A DNA stretch of 62,152 nt. Origin: Bacteroides sp. (lineage in GTDB: Bacteria > Bacteroidota > Bacteroidia > Bacteroidales > Muribaculaceae). Under the pieces are notes generated by a model, which was given only the letters and a program-made list of their open reading frames with translations, was not told the DNA's origin and ran no database searches. Both the position numbers and the translations under genes were made by a program. Shown here piece after piece: positions 1 through 8,933 of the stretch. How positions within the stretch are numbered: the first letter of the stretch is position 1; each line of letters begins with the position of its first letter. Where the stretch lies: NCBI GenBank assembly GCA_014801865.1, contig JAAVDH010000007.1:38029-100180 (forward strand), in the 5' to 3' direction.

Positions 1-534
1 AATATGGCCGGCGAATCAATCATCGGCACCGCTCTTACCTTCAATGACCTCGTGTCAGCCGAGAGCGTAGAAATAGGTTCTGAATGGGAGCGCAACCTCT
101 ATTGTCTGCCTGTACTCAAGACCGATGCAGACAACGATTGTGCCTTGCTCAACAGTATCTGTCTGCTCGACAACACCACTGGCACATTGAAGCCCGTCAC
201 TGTAGAAACTATCGTAACCGAAGCTCCTGTTATAGGTAATCCTACGGGTACCGTATGGACAAGTGACGACGATATCGCCGTGGAGGACAATGACCTGGTA
301 TTCTATAAGAGCATTATGGGTGAAGCAAGCCTCACAGCTACCCGCGGTGAATACTCCCGTACGTTCACATTCAAGTCTGATATCACTTCGGGCGTTGACG
401 GTATTGAGAGTGAATCTGATACTGACGGCGAAGTCATCTATTATGACTTCTACGGTATCCGCGTTGATAACCCCGTAGAGGGTCGCCCCTACATCCGCGT
501 AATCAACGGACAAGCAACCAAGATTATACGTTAA
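1..534 (+). CDS. C-terminal part of an exported protein with a sorting-like tail (partial)
   Basis: The reading frame is open to the left edge (codon 1-3 is in frame), so this is the 3' end of a longer gene and the ATG at 4 is probably internal. The visible 177 residues look like beta-rich extracellular material. The last ~45 residues follow a pattern common at the C-termini of exported Prevotella/Muribaculaceae proteins: a Gly-Ile-Glu/Ser/Asp linker, then YYDFYGIRVDNP, then YIRVINGQATKIIR. Such tails resemble type IX secretion sorting domains, but I assign that only by resemblance. A strong hairpin follows 22 bases after the stop. The function of the missing N-terminal part cannot be told. 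Confidence 0.75.
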   Translation, partial: NMAGESIIGTALTFNDLVSAESVEIGSEWERNLYCLPVLKTDADNDCALLNSICLLDNTTGTLKPVTVETIVTEAPVIGNPTGTVWTSDDDIAVEDNDLVFYKSIMGEASLTATRGEYSRTFTFKSDITSGVDGIESESDTDGEVIYYDFYGIRVDNPVEGRPYIRVINGQATKIIR

Positions 535-555
535 CCCAGATAATCCTAACACAAA

Positions 556-591
556 ATCAGGCCGTGCGTCATTAGTGATGCACGGCCTGAT
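556..591. terminator. Bidirectional intrinsic terminator
   Basis: A 12-bp perfect stem (ATCAGGCCGTGC with GCACGGCCTGAT) has a 12-nt loop that contains a further TCA/TGA pairing. It is T-rich on both sides, so it can end the rightward left-edge gene and the leftward pyrC operon. The core AGGCCGTG...CACGGCCT recurs at 23115-23142. Confidence 0.8.
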
Positions 592-630
592 TTGTGTTTG
601 TCAGCTCTTTTTCAGGAAGGGAGGAGGGTA

Positions 631-2007
631 TCAGGAGCGGGGATGGAATGCGAGGGGCATGGCGGTGTGGGGATTGCGGATGACACCGTCGCTGTAGACG
701 AGACCGCCGTTGACCATGGTGAGTACTACACGGTTGCGGAGTGTGAGGCCTACATAGGGGGTCCAACCGCAAAGGCTGCGTACGTCACTGTCATCAATCG
801 TCCAGGGATCGGTTGCGTCATCCACAAGTACGATGTCGGCATAGTAGCCCTCGCGTATGAAGCCTCGACGGTCTATGCCGAACAGTGTGGCAGGGTTATG
901 TGCCATAAGTTCGACCACGCGGGGGGCGGTGTAGGCCCCGGCACTTACAAACTCCATCATCATGGGCAGCTCGAACTGTACCGACGGCATGCCGCTTGCG
1001 GCCTTGAGCGCACCACCCTGCTTGCGCTCGGGCAGATGGGGGGCATGGTCGCTGCCGATAGTGTCAATAACTCCGTCGGCTATAGCCTGACGCAGAGCAA
1101 GACGGTCGGCGGGTGATTTTATAGCAGGGTTGCACTTTATGCGTGTGCCTCGCGACACATAGTCATCGTGGCTGAATATAAGGTAATGCGGACAGGTCTC
1201 GGCCGTGATACGCTTTGATGCTACAGGACCTGCCGAGAAGCATTCAAGCTCTTCGGCGGTAGATATGTGCATCACGTGAAGGTGCGCACCGGTCTCACGT
1301 GCCAGTGAGGTCACATAGCGCGTGGAGTCATAACATGCTTTATTGTCGCGTATCTTACTATGCATCGCTACGGGGGCATCCTCACCGATGAGATCGCGTG
1401 TCTGGGCCATGCGCTCGCTTATGCGTTTATTATCTTCGGCATGGACGGCTATCAGCGCCTTTACTTCGGAAAAGAGGCGACGCAGTGAGTTGTCGGAATC
1501 TACGAGGAGGTCGCCGGTTGATGAGCCAACGAAGAGTTTCACGCCGGCCACACGTGTATAGTCGGCCTTCAGCAGCTCTTCAAGATTATTATTGGTAGCT
1601 CCGATAAAGAAGCCGTAGTTGACGATACATGCCTCAGAGGCACGGGCTATCTTGGCTTCGACAGCCTCCATGGTGACTGTCATGGGCACGGTATTTGGCA
1701 TATCGATCACCGATGTCACCCCTCCGGCAGCAGCAGCAGTGCTTTCAGTTGTCATATTGCCGTTGGCCGTCATGCCGGGATCACGGAAATGTACATGCTC
1801 GTCAATACATCCGGGCATCAGCAACATGTTGTGCACATCAAGGACATTTTCAGAGGCCGCAACCAGTTCGGCAGGGGCCTCACCCGAGCCCACCGCAGTA
1901 ATAAACTGTCCGGTGACGGCTACGTAGCCCTGACGCACTTCGCCCTCATTTACAATACGGGCATTGAGGAAAAGATATGTCGGGTGGTTAGATTCACTTC
2001 TTTCCAT
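631..2007 (-). CDS. pyrC: Dihydroorotase
   Basis: Dihydroorotase closes carbamoyl-aspartate to dihydroorotate in pyrimidine synthesis in the cytosol. The 458-residue length and motifs fit the class I amidohydrolase type. Metal-binding H71 and H73 lie in DEHVHFRDPG. VAGVKLFVG carries the candidate carboxylated lysine, TAETCPHYL the next histidine, and GSDHAPH the catalytic aspartate and histidine. The start overlaps the end of the upstream mannosyltransferase gene by 14 bases, so the two are probably translated together; this pairing is frequent in Bacteroidota. Nothing appears broken. A related hydantoinase/allantoinase is the main alternative, but the HFRDPG motif favours dihydroorotase. Confidence 0.93.
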   Translation of the reverse strand: MERSESNHPTYLFLNARIVNEGEVRQGYVAVTGQFITAVGSGEAPAELVAASENVLDVHNMLLMPGCIDEHVHFRDPGMTANGNMTTESTAAAAGGVTSVIDMPNTVPMTVTMEAVEAKIARASEACIVNYGFFIGATNNNLEELLKADYTRVAGVKLFVGSSTGDLLVDSDNSLRRLFSEVKALIAVHAEDNKRISERMAQTRDLIGEDAPVAMHSKIRDNKACYDSTRYVTSLARETGAHLHVMHISTAEELECFSAGPVASKRITAETCPHYLIFSHDDYVSRGTRIKCNPAIKSPADRLALRQAIADGVIDTIGSDHAPHLPERKQGGALKAASGMPSVQFELPMMMEFVSAGAYTAPRVVELMAHNPATLFGIDRRGFIREGYYADIVLVDDATDPWTIDDSDVRSLCGWTPYVGLTLRNRVVLTMVNGGLVYSDGVIRNPHTAMPLAFHPRS

Positions 2008-2785
2008 AATCGGGGAATTTGCGGAATAGACTGTCGATTTTGAGTTCTATAACACCGAATACGGCTTCACTGAATATGCCTCCGCTCATTTTGGAAGTGC
2101 CGAGGGCACGATTGACAAATACGATCGGCACCTCTACGATACGGAATCCATATTTGTAGGTGAGAAACTTCATCTCTATCTGGAAGGCGTAGCCCTTGAA
2201 GCGTATGTTGTCAAGCGGAAGTGCCTGAAGCACACGGCGGGTGTAGCATACGAATCCGGCGGTGGTATCGCGCACGGGCATACCGGTGATGATGCGTACA
2301 TACGCCGATGCATAGTATGACATGAGCACACGCCCCATAGGCCAGTTGACCACATTGACTCCTGTGAGATAGCGCGACCCTACCGACATGTCGGCACCCT
2401 CATCGTGGCACGCTTTGTAAAGTGCCATGAGGTCTTTGGGATTGTGAGAAAAGTCGGCATCCATCTCGAAGATATATCCATACTGGGGATACTTTAGCGC
2501 CCACTTAAATCCTGCGATGTAGGCCGTACCGAGACCAAGCTTGCCTTCACGCTCTATGAGGTGGACACGTCCGGGGTGCTCCTCCTGTTTGGTACGCACT
2601 ATGGCAGCCGTACCGTCGGGTGACCCGTCGTCAATGACGAGCACATCAAAGGGATGAGGCAGGGCAAGCACTGCTTCGATGATGGCTGCTATGTTTTCCT
2701 TCTCATTATAGGTGGGTATGATTACCACCGAGTCGGACGATGAGTGGAAGTCACTATGAGGGAAAGGTGGAGGCGTCTGCGACAT
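1994..2785 (-). CDS. Polyprenol monophosphomannose synthase-like GT2 glycosyltransferase
   Basis: A family 2 glycosyltransferase of the dolichol/polyprenol-phosphate mannose synthase type, expected to move a sugar (probably mannose from GDP-mannose) to a polyprenyl phosphate on the inner face of the membrane. It shows IIPTYNEKE near residue 22, IDDGSPDGT near 51, and the DxD-type metal site D109-A-D111 in EMDADFSHNP. GTSKMSGG, typical of the family, lies near the C-terminus. There is no long membrane domain, so it is the short soluble or peripheral form (263 aa). It overlaps pyrC by 14 bases and follows the barrel gene by 81 bases. The acceptor and sugar are inferred from family only. Confidence 0.88.
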   Translation of the reverse strand: MSQTPPPFPHSDFHSSSDSVVIIPTYNEKENIAAIIEAVLALPHPFDVLVIDDGSPDGTAAIVRTKQEEHPGRVHLIEREGKLGLGTAYIAGFKWALKYPQYGYIFEMDADFSHNPKDLMALYKACHDEGADMSVGSRYLTGVNVVNWPMGRVLMSYYASAYVRIITGMPVRDTTAGFVCYTRRVLQALPLDNIRFKGYAFQIEMKFLTYKYGFRIVEVPIVFVNRALGTSKMSGGIFSEAVFGVIELKIDSLFRKFPDYGKK

Positions 2786-2866
2786 GAGTTTACAGAACTT
2801 TGGTGGATTTGGATATATACTGCGGAATGATTAACTCTGGGATAGTAGGAGGGGGAGAGCAAGTTA

Positions 2867-4684
2867 TCAGAAGCGCCATGTGACACCGGCCATTGCCGTG
2901 CGTCCCTGAGACGTAAACGGAGTGAAGGTATCGCAATGGCGGTTAAGGAGATTTGTGCCCTCAGCCCACACTGAGAATGCAGGGGTAAACTGCCATGAGG
3001 CGGAGAGTGAGAGATCGCTTTCATTGTTGATGGGATAAAGCGCGTGGAACACATCGGATCCCAATATAGCTATCTTTGCGTCGGTGAACATCACACTGCC
3101 ATGGCGAAGAGCGCGTATCTGCCAATCGGCCTTTACTATAAGGGGGCGGAGGGGATGGAGCGCCAGCGACAAGTCGGCAACTATACCTGCACGGTCGCGC
3201 CACAGGTAATAGCCACGGTCTACCTTCTGAGGAGCCATGGCTACCGAGGCCTGCACATCGATAATGCCACGCCATGAGTATCCGGCGGCAGCTTCAAAAC
3301 GCCATCCGCTGATATCGCAGGGCGACCACACGGTAGCCGCACCCGAATAAAACGGCATAAGCCAGCCACGTGCGCTGGAAAAACCTACCGACACCCTGCC
3401 CCACAGTGAGCGATGAGGACCGGCAATGACACTGAGAGTAGCGTCAACGGGGATATATGAGTTTTCATAAGCTATCCCAGCGAACTGCCAAGGAGTAAGC
3501 GCATAAAGACTTGAGAGAGTGTTACGCACCACTCCACCGGTAGCTTTAAGCCCCACGGTGAGAAGTTTCACCGGAGTCCAGCCAAGATTTATTTCAGGAG
3601 AGGGATGGAATACTGAGCCTTGATTGTGAGTAAATTCGAGGTTAAGGCCTGCATCGCCACTAAATTTATCTAATTTGAAGGCCACATAAGGATGAAGTTT
3701 AAGTATTCCGTAGTCTGCGCTATAGTCATTGGTAACGGGGGTATAGGCCAATACGTCGGCTGGGACTACACTGCCTATACTTGACGAGCCGGGAATAAAC
3801 TCCCGGTATCGGAAGTCGCTGTTACCGGACGTATAGGTATAGTCTGCATCAATACATAGAGTAAGCGATGATAAGGCATGGGACACTCCGGCAGAGATTG
3901 AACCGGAGGTTTCACGTGGCTTGGGCTGATTGAACGTAAACTGCGGCATGGATTCGCCGGTATAGGCGAAGTGGTCCATAGCTCCTCCGACATGGTAAGC
4001 GAGAGACTCTGATTTACCGCGGTAACCCACGGAGATATTGACCTGATTGGCCCCGATATGGCTCATGTCAAGCGACTGACTGCCTATTTCAGGCAACGCA
4101 GGGAAGAGGTGGCGCGAATAATTGTAGGCCGCCGACGCTTCCAGAGCGGAATTCTTGCCGGTAGCGAGAGTCAAGTCTGTGCCTACAGCCACGCTGTTAC
4201 TCTTAAGAGTGAAGCGCGACGTGGGGAGGACATCCATCGGCATTAGTGAAATAGTCGGAGCGGAATAGCGTGACTTGTACTGGTCACGATTGTACTGAAG
4301 CCATGCGCTGAGCTGCACTCGGCGAGTGTCAATGATTCTGTAACCTGCACTGAGGTTTACTCTCTGAAGAGGAAAGTATCCGGCCATTATGTAACCTCGA
4401 TAGGGGTCCGCTGGCAGCTTAATGTCGTAGTTTACGGGCGGAAGTGTCTCAAGGTCGTTGGTAATATCGGACGAGGCAGTATAGTTGGCAAATGACAGAT
4501 TGGGGCGCTCAAGAGCCGGAAGTGTCACACGTGGAAGAGTGGTGAGACGGTTGGCCTCGCGATGGGTGAGCACTATGTCACGGTCAACGGTAATCTCCTT
4601 GCTGAGACTCTGCGCTGAGACTGTAGCAGGAGCTATTGCGAGTGCTGTGATAAGGGCGCTTATGGAGTGTCTGACGAGTTTCAT
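2867..4684 (-). CDS. Outer-membrane beta-barrel, TonB-dependent-receptor-like, no clear plug
   Basis: A 605-residue exported protein. The N-terminus is a Sec signal peptide (MKLVRHSISALITALAIAPA, cleavage near SAQ-S). The rest is made of alternating-residue strands rich in Tyr, Ser and Gly, and it ends in TWRF, a terminal aromatic as expected for the barrel assembly machinery. The segment EGTNLLNRHCDTF near the end resembles the last strands of TonB-dependent receptors, but I see no separate plug domain, so active transport is uncertain. It starts 14 bases after the large TPR gene stops, which suggests that the two work together; TPR protein plus barrel pairs are known in Bacteroidota. The substrate is unknown. 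Confidence 0.75.
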   Translation of the reverse strand: MKLVRHSISALITALAIAPATVSAQSLSKEITVDRDIVLTHREANRLTTLPRVTLPALERPNLSFANYTASSDITNDLETLPPVNYDIKLPADPYRGYIMAGYFPLQRVNLSAGYRIIDTRRVQLSAWLQYNRDQYKSRYSAPTISLMPMDVLPTSRFTLKSNSVAVGTDLTLATGKNSALEASAAYNYSRHLFPALPEIGSQSLDMSHIGANQVNISVGYRGKSESLAYHVGGAMDHFAYTGESMPQFTFNQPKPRETSGSISAGVSHALSSLTLCIDADYTYTSGNSDFRYREFIPGSSSIGSVVPADVLAYTPVTNDYSADYGILKLHPYVAFKLDKFSGDAGLNLEFTHNQGSVFHPSPEINLGWTPVKLLTVGLKATGGVVRNTLSSLYALTPWQFAGIAYENSYIPVDATLSVIAGPHRSLWGRVSVGFSSARGWLMPFYSGAATVWSPCDISGWRFEAAAGYSWRGIIDVQASVAMAPQKVDRGYYLWRDRAGIVADLSLALHPLRPLIVKADWQIRALRHGSVMFTDAKIAILGSDVFHALYPINNESDLSLSASWQFTPAFSVWAEGTNLLNRHCDTFTPFTSQGRTAMAGVTWRF

Positions 4685-4698
4685 AGGATACGGAGGAG

Positions 4699-7600
4699 TT
4701 ACTTGAGGCGTGAGTCTATCATTTCTATTATATCCTGCTCTGAGCCGGGATAGTTGGTGCGCAATGTGCGCAGATATTCGTCGGCTTCAAACTCCTGATT
4801 CTGACGGCGCAGGATATCACTGAGCACGATAAATCCGCGCGCCTGCCAGTATTGATGGGGAGTTTCAGCATCAAGGAAGGTGTCAATGACCTTACGGGCC
4901 TCCTTGATATTGCCACGCTGAAGCAGGGAATTGGCCAATGATACGGCTGAGGCAGCTCCATATAGCTGACTCGGACGGGAGGCAAGCACTCTCCACTCAT
5001 CGTAGGCTTCGTCATGACGTCCGGTAGCGTCCAGAGCCACGGCCCGCGAGTAGCGAATCTCGCTCTCGTTGTTGACCGAAGCTGTAGAAGAGAGCACTCG
5101 ATCGGAAGCCTCTATTACGGCGGTATAACGTTCGAGTCCAAGTGCGGTACGCACTATACCGAGTCGCGCCTCAGCAAGATTGCGGGGCGACGAGGCGATG
5201 GATTCAAGAACGGTATAGGTATCAAGCGCCACCTCATGCTGACCGCGCGAGGATTCGATAGAAGCTTTTATAAGCATGGCATCCTCTATGACATCGGCTC
5301 CTGGATAACGGCTGACAAGTTCGGTAACATACCCGTATGCTTCCTCGGCACGACCAGAATCAGAGAGCCCCTCGGCCATGTAGTAAAGAGCCTGAGGGCG
5401 GTAGGTGCCTGAGGGAAATTCCTTAAGATATGATGCTATGCGGGTGGTATTGTCGCTGTCAAGATACTCCTTCTCGGCCGCACGGAAAGCCAACACATCC
5501 ATCTCGGAGGGATCGAGCTGCGGTGCATCGGGAACGGAGGCGAGGAATGAGGCAAAGGCATTTAACGAACCATCCTCAGCATAGATACGCTTGAGGTCAT
5601 CGGTGGCCACACGTGCCTCTTCACTCGAGGGGTAACGTTTGATAATATCTTTGTAGGTATCCACGGCTTCTGACTTACGCGAGGAGGCAAGCATTGCGAT
5701 AGCCATCTGAAGCTGTGCCTTGCGGGCATAAGCCGACGAGGGATAGGCTACGGTAACTTCGCGGTAGGTGGATATGGCATCTGCGGGACGTTCAAGAGCC
5801 GAATAGCTCTCGCCCTTAGCCAGGAGCGCGGCAGGAGCAAGTACAGAGCTGGGGAAACGGGCTATGAGGTCGTCAAGGGCTGTTATCTTGGCATTATAGT
5901 CACGTTCGAGACCCTTCATGACTGCCAGCTGATATAGGGCATAGTCGCCGGCCGAGGGGTCAATGTCGTATGCGCGTCGATATTCTGTAGCTGCTTCGGA
6001 GAACTTGTGCTGGTAGTAGAGACAGTCGGCCACACGGTTGGTGGCATCGGCCTGTGAGCGCACCGACAGCGGGTTACGGGTAGCGCCAAGAGCCTGACGA
6101 AATGACTTAAGAGCCTGGGCATACTCCTCGGAAGCGTAGTAGGCATATCCTAAGTCGTAACAGGCTGTAGCATAGTTGACATCGCGCGAAGATGTGGCGC
6201 CAAGAAACGCACGGTAGCTCTTGACGGCATTGGCATACTGCCCCATAGCATAGTAGCAGTCGCCAAGCCAGAGGTCGCACTGAGTACCTATCTCCGGCGA
6301 CGACTTTATGGCGCGGGCATCAAGTAAATACTGACGCGCAGCAGAGGCATTGCCAGAGGCCAACGACTGAGTGCCGAGCATAAAAAGTGCACGCTGCTTG
6401 GCGGCAAGTGTGGCGGAGGTGGGATGGCTCATACGGCTTACACTTTCGAGCACTGACTTATAATCGTTGTCAGCCAGATAGCCGTTTACGATATATTCCT
6501 GCACCTTGGAGGCGTAACGCGAGTCGGGATACTCTTGCAGAAACTCCTGAAAGAGAGTAACACTGCTGCCGAAGGGCACACGTCCTCCCTCGAGTCGGGC
6601 CACGGCATAATTATAGAATGCGGTTTCGGCGACATCTTTATCAAACTTGCGCTGATAGGCTTTCTCAAAGGCCATCAGTGCCGAAGAGAGGCGGTCGGTA
6701 TGTACGTATGACTGGCCGAGATAAAGCCACGCACTCTGACCCATAGCATCGTCTGTGACAGTAGCACCGCGCAAGTAGCTTACGGCATTCTCATAATCGT
6801 AGTTACGGAAGGCATTGACACCGAGGATATACAGCGCCGAGGGAAGAGGATTGTCCGTTAAACCCATATATGTATTGAGATACGGGATGGCTTCGCTTTC
6901 ACGTCCGAGCTTATAGAGCGACTCGCCGGCCACACGGTTGGCTTCAGCGGCAAATTCGCCTGTACGCTCAGTGCGCAATATATTGCGTGCCGATTCAAGC
7001 GCCTGACGATAGTCGCCTTTCATGAAGTAAATCTGACTCATGTAGTAGCCCACCTTATCGGAGGGGTCGCGATTAGGGTCGGTCTGACGGAAGTATTCGA
7101 GAGCCTTGTTATAGTCACCGCTCTCGTATGCAAGATAGCCAAGATAAAAACGCGCGGCATTGCCATAGGTGCGTGTCGAGGCAACACTGCGGAAACCGGC
7201 TTCGGCGCGACGGGTGTTGCCGAGCATCATGGCACAATAGGCCGTACGATAGGTGAGTCTCTCGTCGAGAGAGGAGTCGAACATATCGGATGACACCTCG
7301 CTGTAGCGATCCATAGCCAGCGCAAATGTCATGCGCTCAAACCAATAGTCGCCGGCAAGCACTTTCATTTCGGCAACGTCGGCCGCCGTGGGGTAAAGAG
7401 ATATATACTTATCTATGAGTTCAAGGGACTCATCACTGCCCTCGCCCATCATGGCTTTTATCTTAAGAGACATGGCTTTACGCTGCTGAGCAGCATCGGG
7501 ATGAAGCATCTCCAAGCGCGAAAGCTGATCAATACAGCCGGAATAATTGTGCTGGTCAAGCAACATGGCGCTTCTGGAAAGACATCCCGCAGCGTCCCGG

Positions 7601-7704
7601 CCATTGACCCCTGAGTCAATACCGGAATCAGTCTCTGCGGCGGCAATGGCAGCGGTGCATCCTGTGAGCATCAGCACGCCGCCTATGAATAGTTTACGAA
7701 TCAT
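4699..7704 (-). CDS. Large exported tetratricopeptide-repeat protein
   Basis: About 1000 residues, almost all TPR/Sel1-like helical repeats: recurrent A-x-x-x-Y-x-x-A patterns such as YNKALEYFRQTDP, YEEAYAQALKSF-like units and FPSSVLAPAALLAKGESY. The start was set at 7704 (MIRKLFIGGV) because an extension to 7773 would run into the upstream gene and hide a good signal peptide. The signal has an LTGC lipobox (Cys16), yet AIAAAE just after it could also be a signal peptidase I site, so lipoprotein or soluble periplasmic protein are both possible. The gene lies 49 bases after the GT4 gene and 14 bases before the barrel gene. A role as a scaffold for envelope assembly is inferred from the repeats and context. 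Confidence 0.82.
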   Translation of the reverse strand: MIRKLFIGGVLMLTGCTAAIAAAETDSGIDSGVNGRDAAGCLSRSAMLLDQHNYSGCIDQLSRLEMLHPDAAQQRKAMSLKIKAMMGEGSDESLELIDKYISLYPTAADVAEMKVLAGDYWFERMTFALAMDRYSEVSSDMFDSSLDERLTYRTAYCAMMLGNTRRAEAGFRSVASTRTYGNAARFYLGYLAYESGDYNKALEYFRQTDPNRDPSDKVGYYMSQIYFMKGDYRQALESARNILRTERTGEFAAEANRVAGESLYKLGRESEAIPYLNTYMGLTDNPLPSALYILGVNAFRNYDYENAVSYLRGATVTDDAMGQSAWLYLGQSYVHTDRLSSALMAFEKAYQRKFDKDVAETAFYNYAVARLEGGRVPFGSSVTLFQEFLQEYPDSRYASKVQEYIVNGYLADNDYKSVLESVSRMSHPTSATLAAKQRALFMLGTQSLASGNASAARQYLLDARAIKSSPEIGTQCDLWLGDCYYAMGQYANAVKSYRAFLGATSSRDVNYATACYDLGYAYYASEEYAQALKSFRQALGATRNPLSVRSQADATNRVADCLYYQHKFSEAATEYRRAYDIDPSAGDYALYQLAVMKGLERDYNAKITALDDLIARFPSSVLAPAALLAKGESYSALERPADAISTYREVTVAYPSSAYARKAQLQMAIAMLASSRKSEAVDTYKDIIKRYPSSEEARVATDDLKRIYAEDGSLNAFASFLASVPDAPQLDPSEMDVLAFRAAEKEYLDSDNTTRIASYLKEFPSGTYRPQALYYMAEGLSDSGRAEEAYGYVTELVSRYPGADVIEDAMLIKASIESSRGQHEVALDTYTVLESIASSPRNLAEARLGIVRTALGLERYTAVIEASDRVLSSTASVNNESEIRYSRAVALDATGRHDEAYDEWRVLASRPSQLYGAASAVSLANSLLQRGNIKEARKVIDTFLDAETPHQYWQARGFIVLSDILRRQNQEFEADEYLRTLRTNYPGSEQDIIEMIDSRLK

Positions 7705-7753
7705 TACTGGTAGATTGTCAGATTGACAATGCAAAGATAAGAAATTTTGTCCA

Positions 7754-8854
7754 TCAGACATTAGCTGCCACACAACGTCGGTAGACCTCCTCGGTCTGTC
7801 GGGCTATAGTGTCCCAGTTATATGCGCTGAGGTCATGCTCGCGAGGGGTTCGCGGATTGCTTAGTTTGCGTTCGATGGCACGGGCAAGTGCCTCGGTATC
7901 TTCGAGCGGGTAATGGTCGTCGGCGTTCAGTTCGGGCAGCATGCATGCGTCTATATCGCTCACGATCACGTCAAGGTCGTAGCTCATAGCCTCAAGCAAG
8001 GCTATGGGTAATCCCTCATGCGACGATGGCATGGCAAATAGAGCCGCGTGCGAGAATATCTGATTAAGTTTCTCTCCTTTTATAAATCCCGGAAGCACTA
8101 CCCCGGCCTCACGGGCCATGGAACACAGTCGCTCCGAGTATTCATCGGGATGATCTGCATCGCCGGCTATCACAAGACGGTAGTCGGAGAGATTAAGCTT
8201 CGTCCACGCCTCGATGAGCTGATGAAATCCTTTTTCCTCGACGAAACGGCCTACAGCCACAACGTAGTGCGATGGGACGAGGCCAAGCGATTCGATATAA
8301 TCAGTTCGGATAGATTTGACAGGCTTTTCAACACCGTTGAATATCAGATCCGTGTCGTGCCGCCCGTAATTGTCAGCAAGAATGCCCGCAATGGTTTTGG
8401 AGATGACTATTACGCGATTGGAAAACTTAGCGCCCATTCGTTCGCCGGCCTTGAGCACACGACGCGCCATGCCTCCCCATTTCTTACGATTGTAATCGGG
8501 CCCGTGATTGGTGGTCACTACCTTCATGCCCAAGAGTCGAGCGAATGGCGTAAGCAGCGCAGGACCTACGGCATGAATATGCAAAATATCAGGACCAAGC
8601 GCACGAGCCTTTATCACCGCCAAGGCCGTATGCACGATAGCCTCCAGACTCTTGCGGCGCGGAGCATACACATCGCAGAGTTTCACCCCTTTATACTCGG
8701 TCATCCCTCGGGAGCCGTCTACGTAGGGAGTACGGCGTATTACCGTCACATCATGTCCCATCGCGGCCAGACGCGGATATAGCTGCTGGCAGTGCGTCTC
8801 CACACCGCCCTGAATCTCGGGAATGCCGCGTGTGCCGATCACTACTATCTTCAT
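7754..8854 (-). CDS. GT4 family glycosyltransferase
   Basis: A GT-B fold glycosyltransferase of family 4 (366 aa). The N-terminal acceptor domain opens with MKIVVIGTRGIPEIQGGVET, containing the GGVE loop of this family. The donor domain has VVAVGRFVEEKGFHQLIEAW and the E-x7-E nucleotide-sugar motif in HEGLPIALLEAM. It probably adds a sugar to a surface glycan or lipid carrier on the cytosolic side of the membrane. It sits between a radical SAM gene (79 bases upstream) and the TPR gene (49 bases downstream), all leftward. The sugar and acceptor cannot be read from the sequence. No truncation is seen. Confidence 0.88.
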   Translation of the reverse strand: MKIVVIGTRGIPEIQGGVETHCQQLYPRLAAMGHDVTVIRRTPYVDGSRGMTEYKGVKLCDVYAPRRKSLEAIVHTALAVIKARALGPDILHIHAVGPALLTPFARLLGMKVVTTNHGPDYNRKKWGGMARRVLKAGERMGAKFSNRVIVISKTIAGILADNYGRHDTDLIFNGVEKPVKSIRTDYIESLGLVPSHYVVAVGRFVEEKGFHQLIEAWTKLNLSDYRLVIAGDADHPDEYSERLCSMAREAGVVLPGFIKGEKLNQIFSHAALFAMPSSHEGLPIALLEAMSYDLDVIVSDIDACMLPELNADDHYPLEDTEALARAIERKLSNPRTPREHDLSAYNWDTIARQTEEVYRRCVAANV

Positions 8855-8933
8855 AAGCGGTATATGGATTATAAGGGTGGAGGTTGTATCCCGCCTCGGG
8901 GAGGTACACCTGAAGGGGATGACTATACGGGGA

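Noticed and set aside
4699-7773. Longer start of the TPR gene at 7773
   Set aside because: It would overlap the GT4 gene and hide the signal peptide that begins at 7704.
8048-8782. A 244-codon open frame on the + strand inside the GT4 gene
   Set aside because: It is antisense to a clear glycosyltransferase and its translation has no family motif; a shadow of GC-rich codons.
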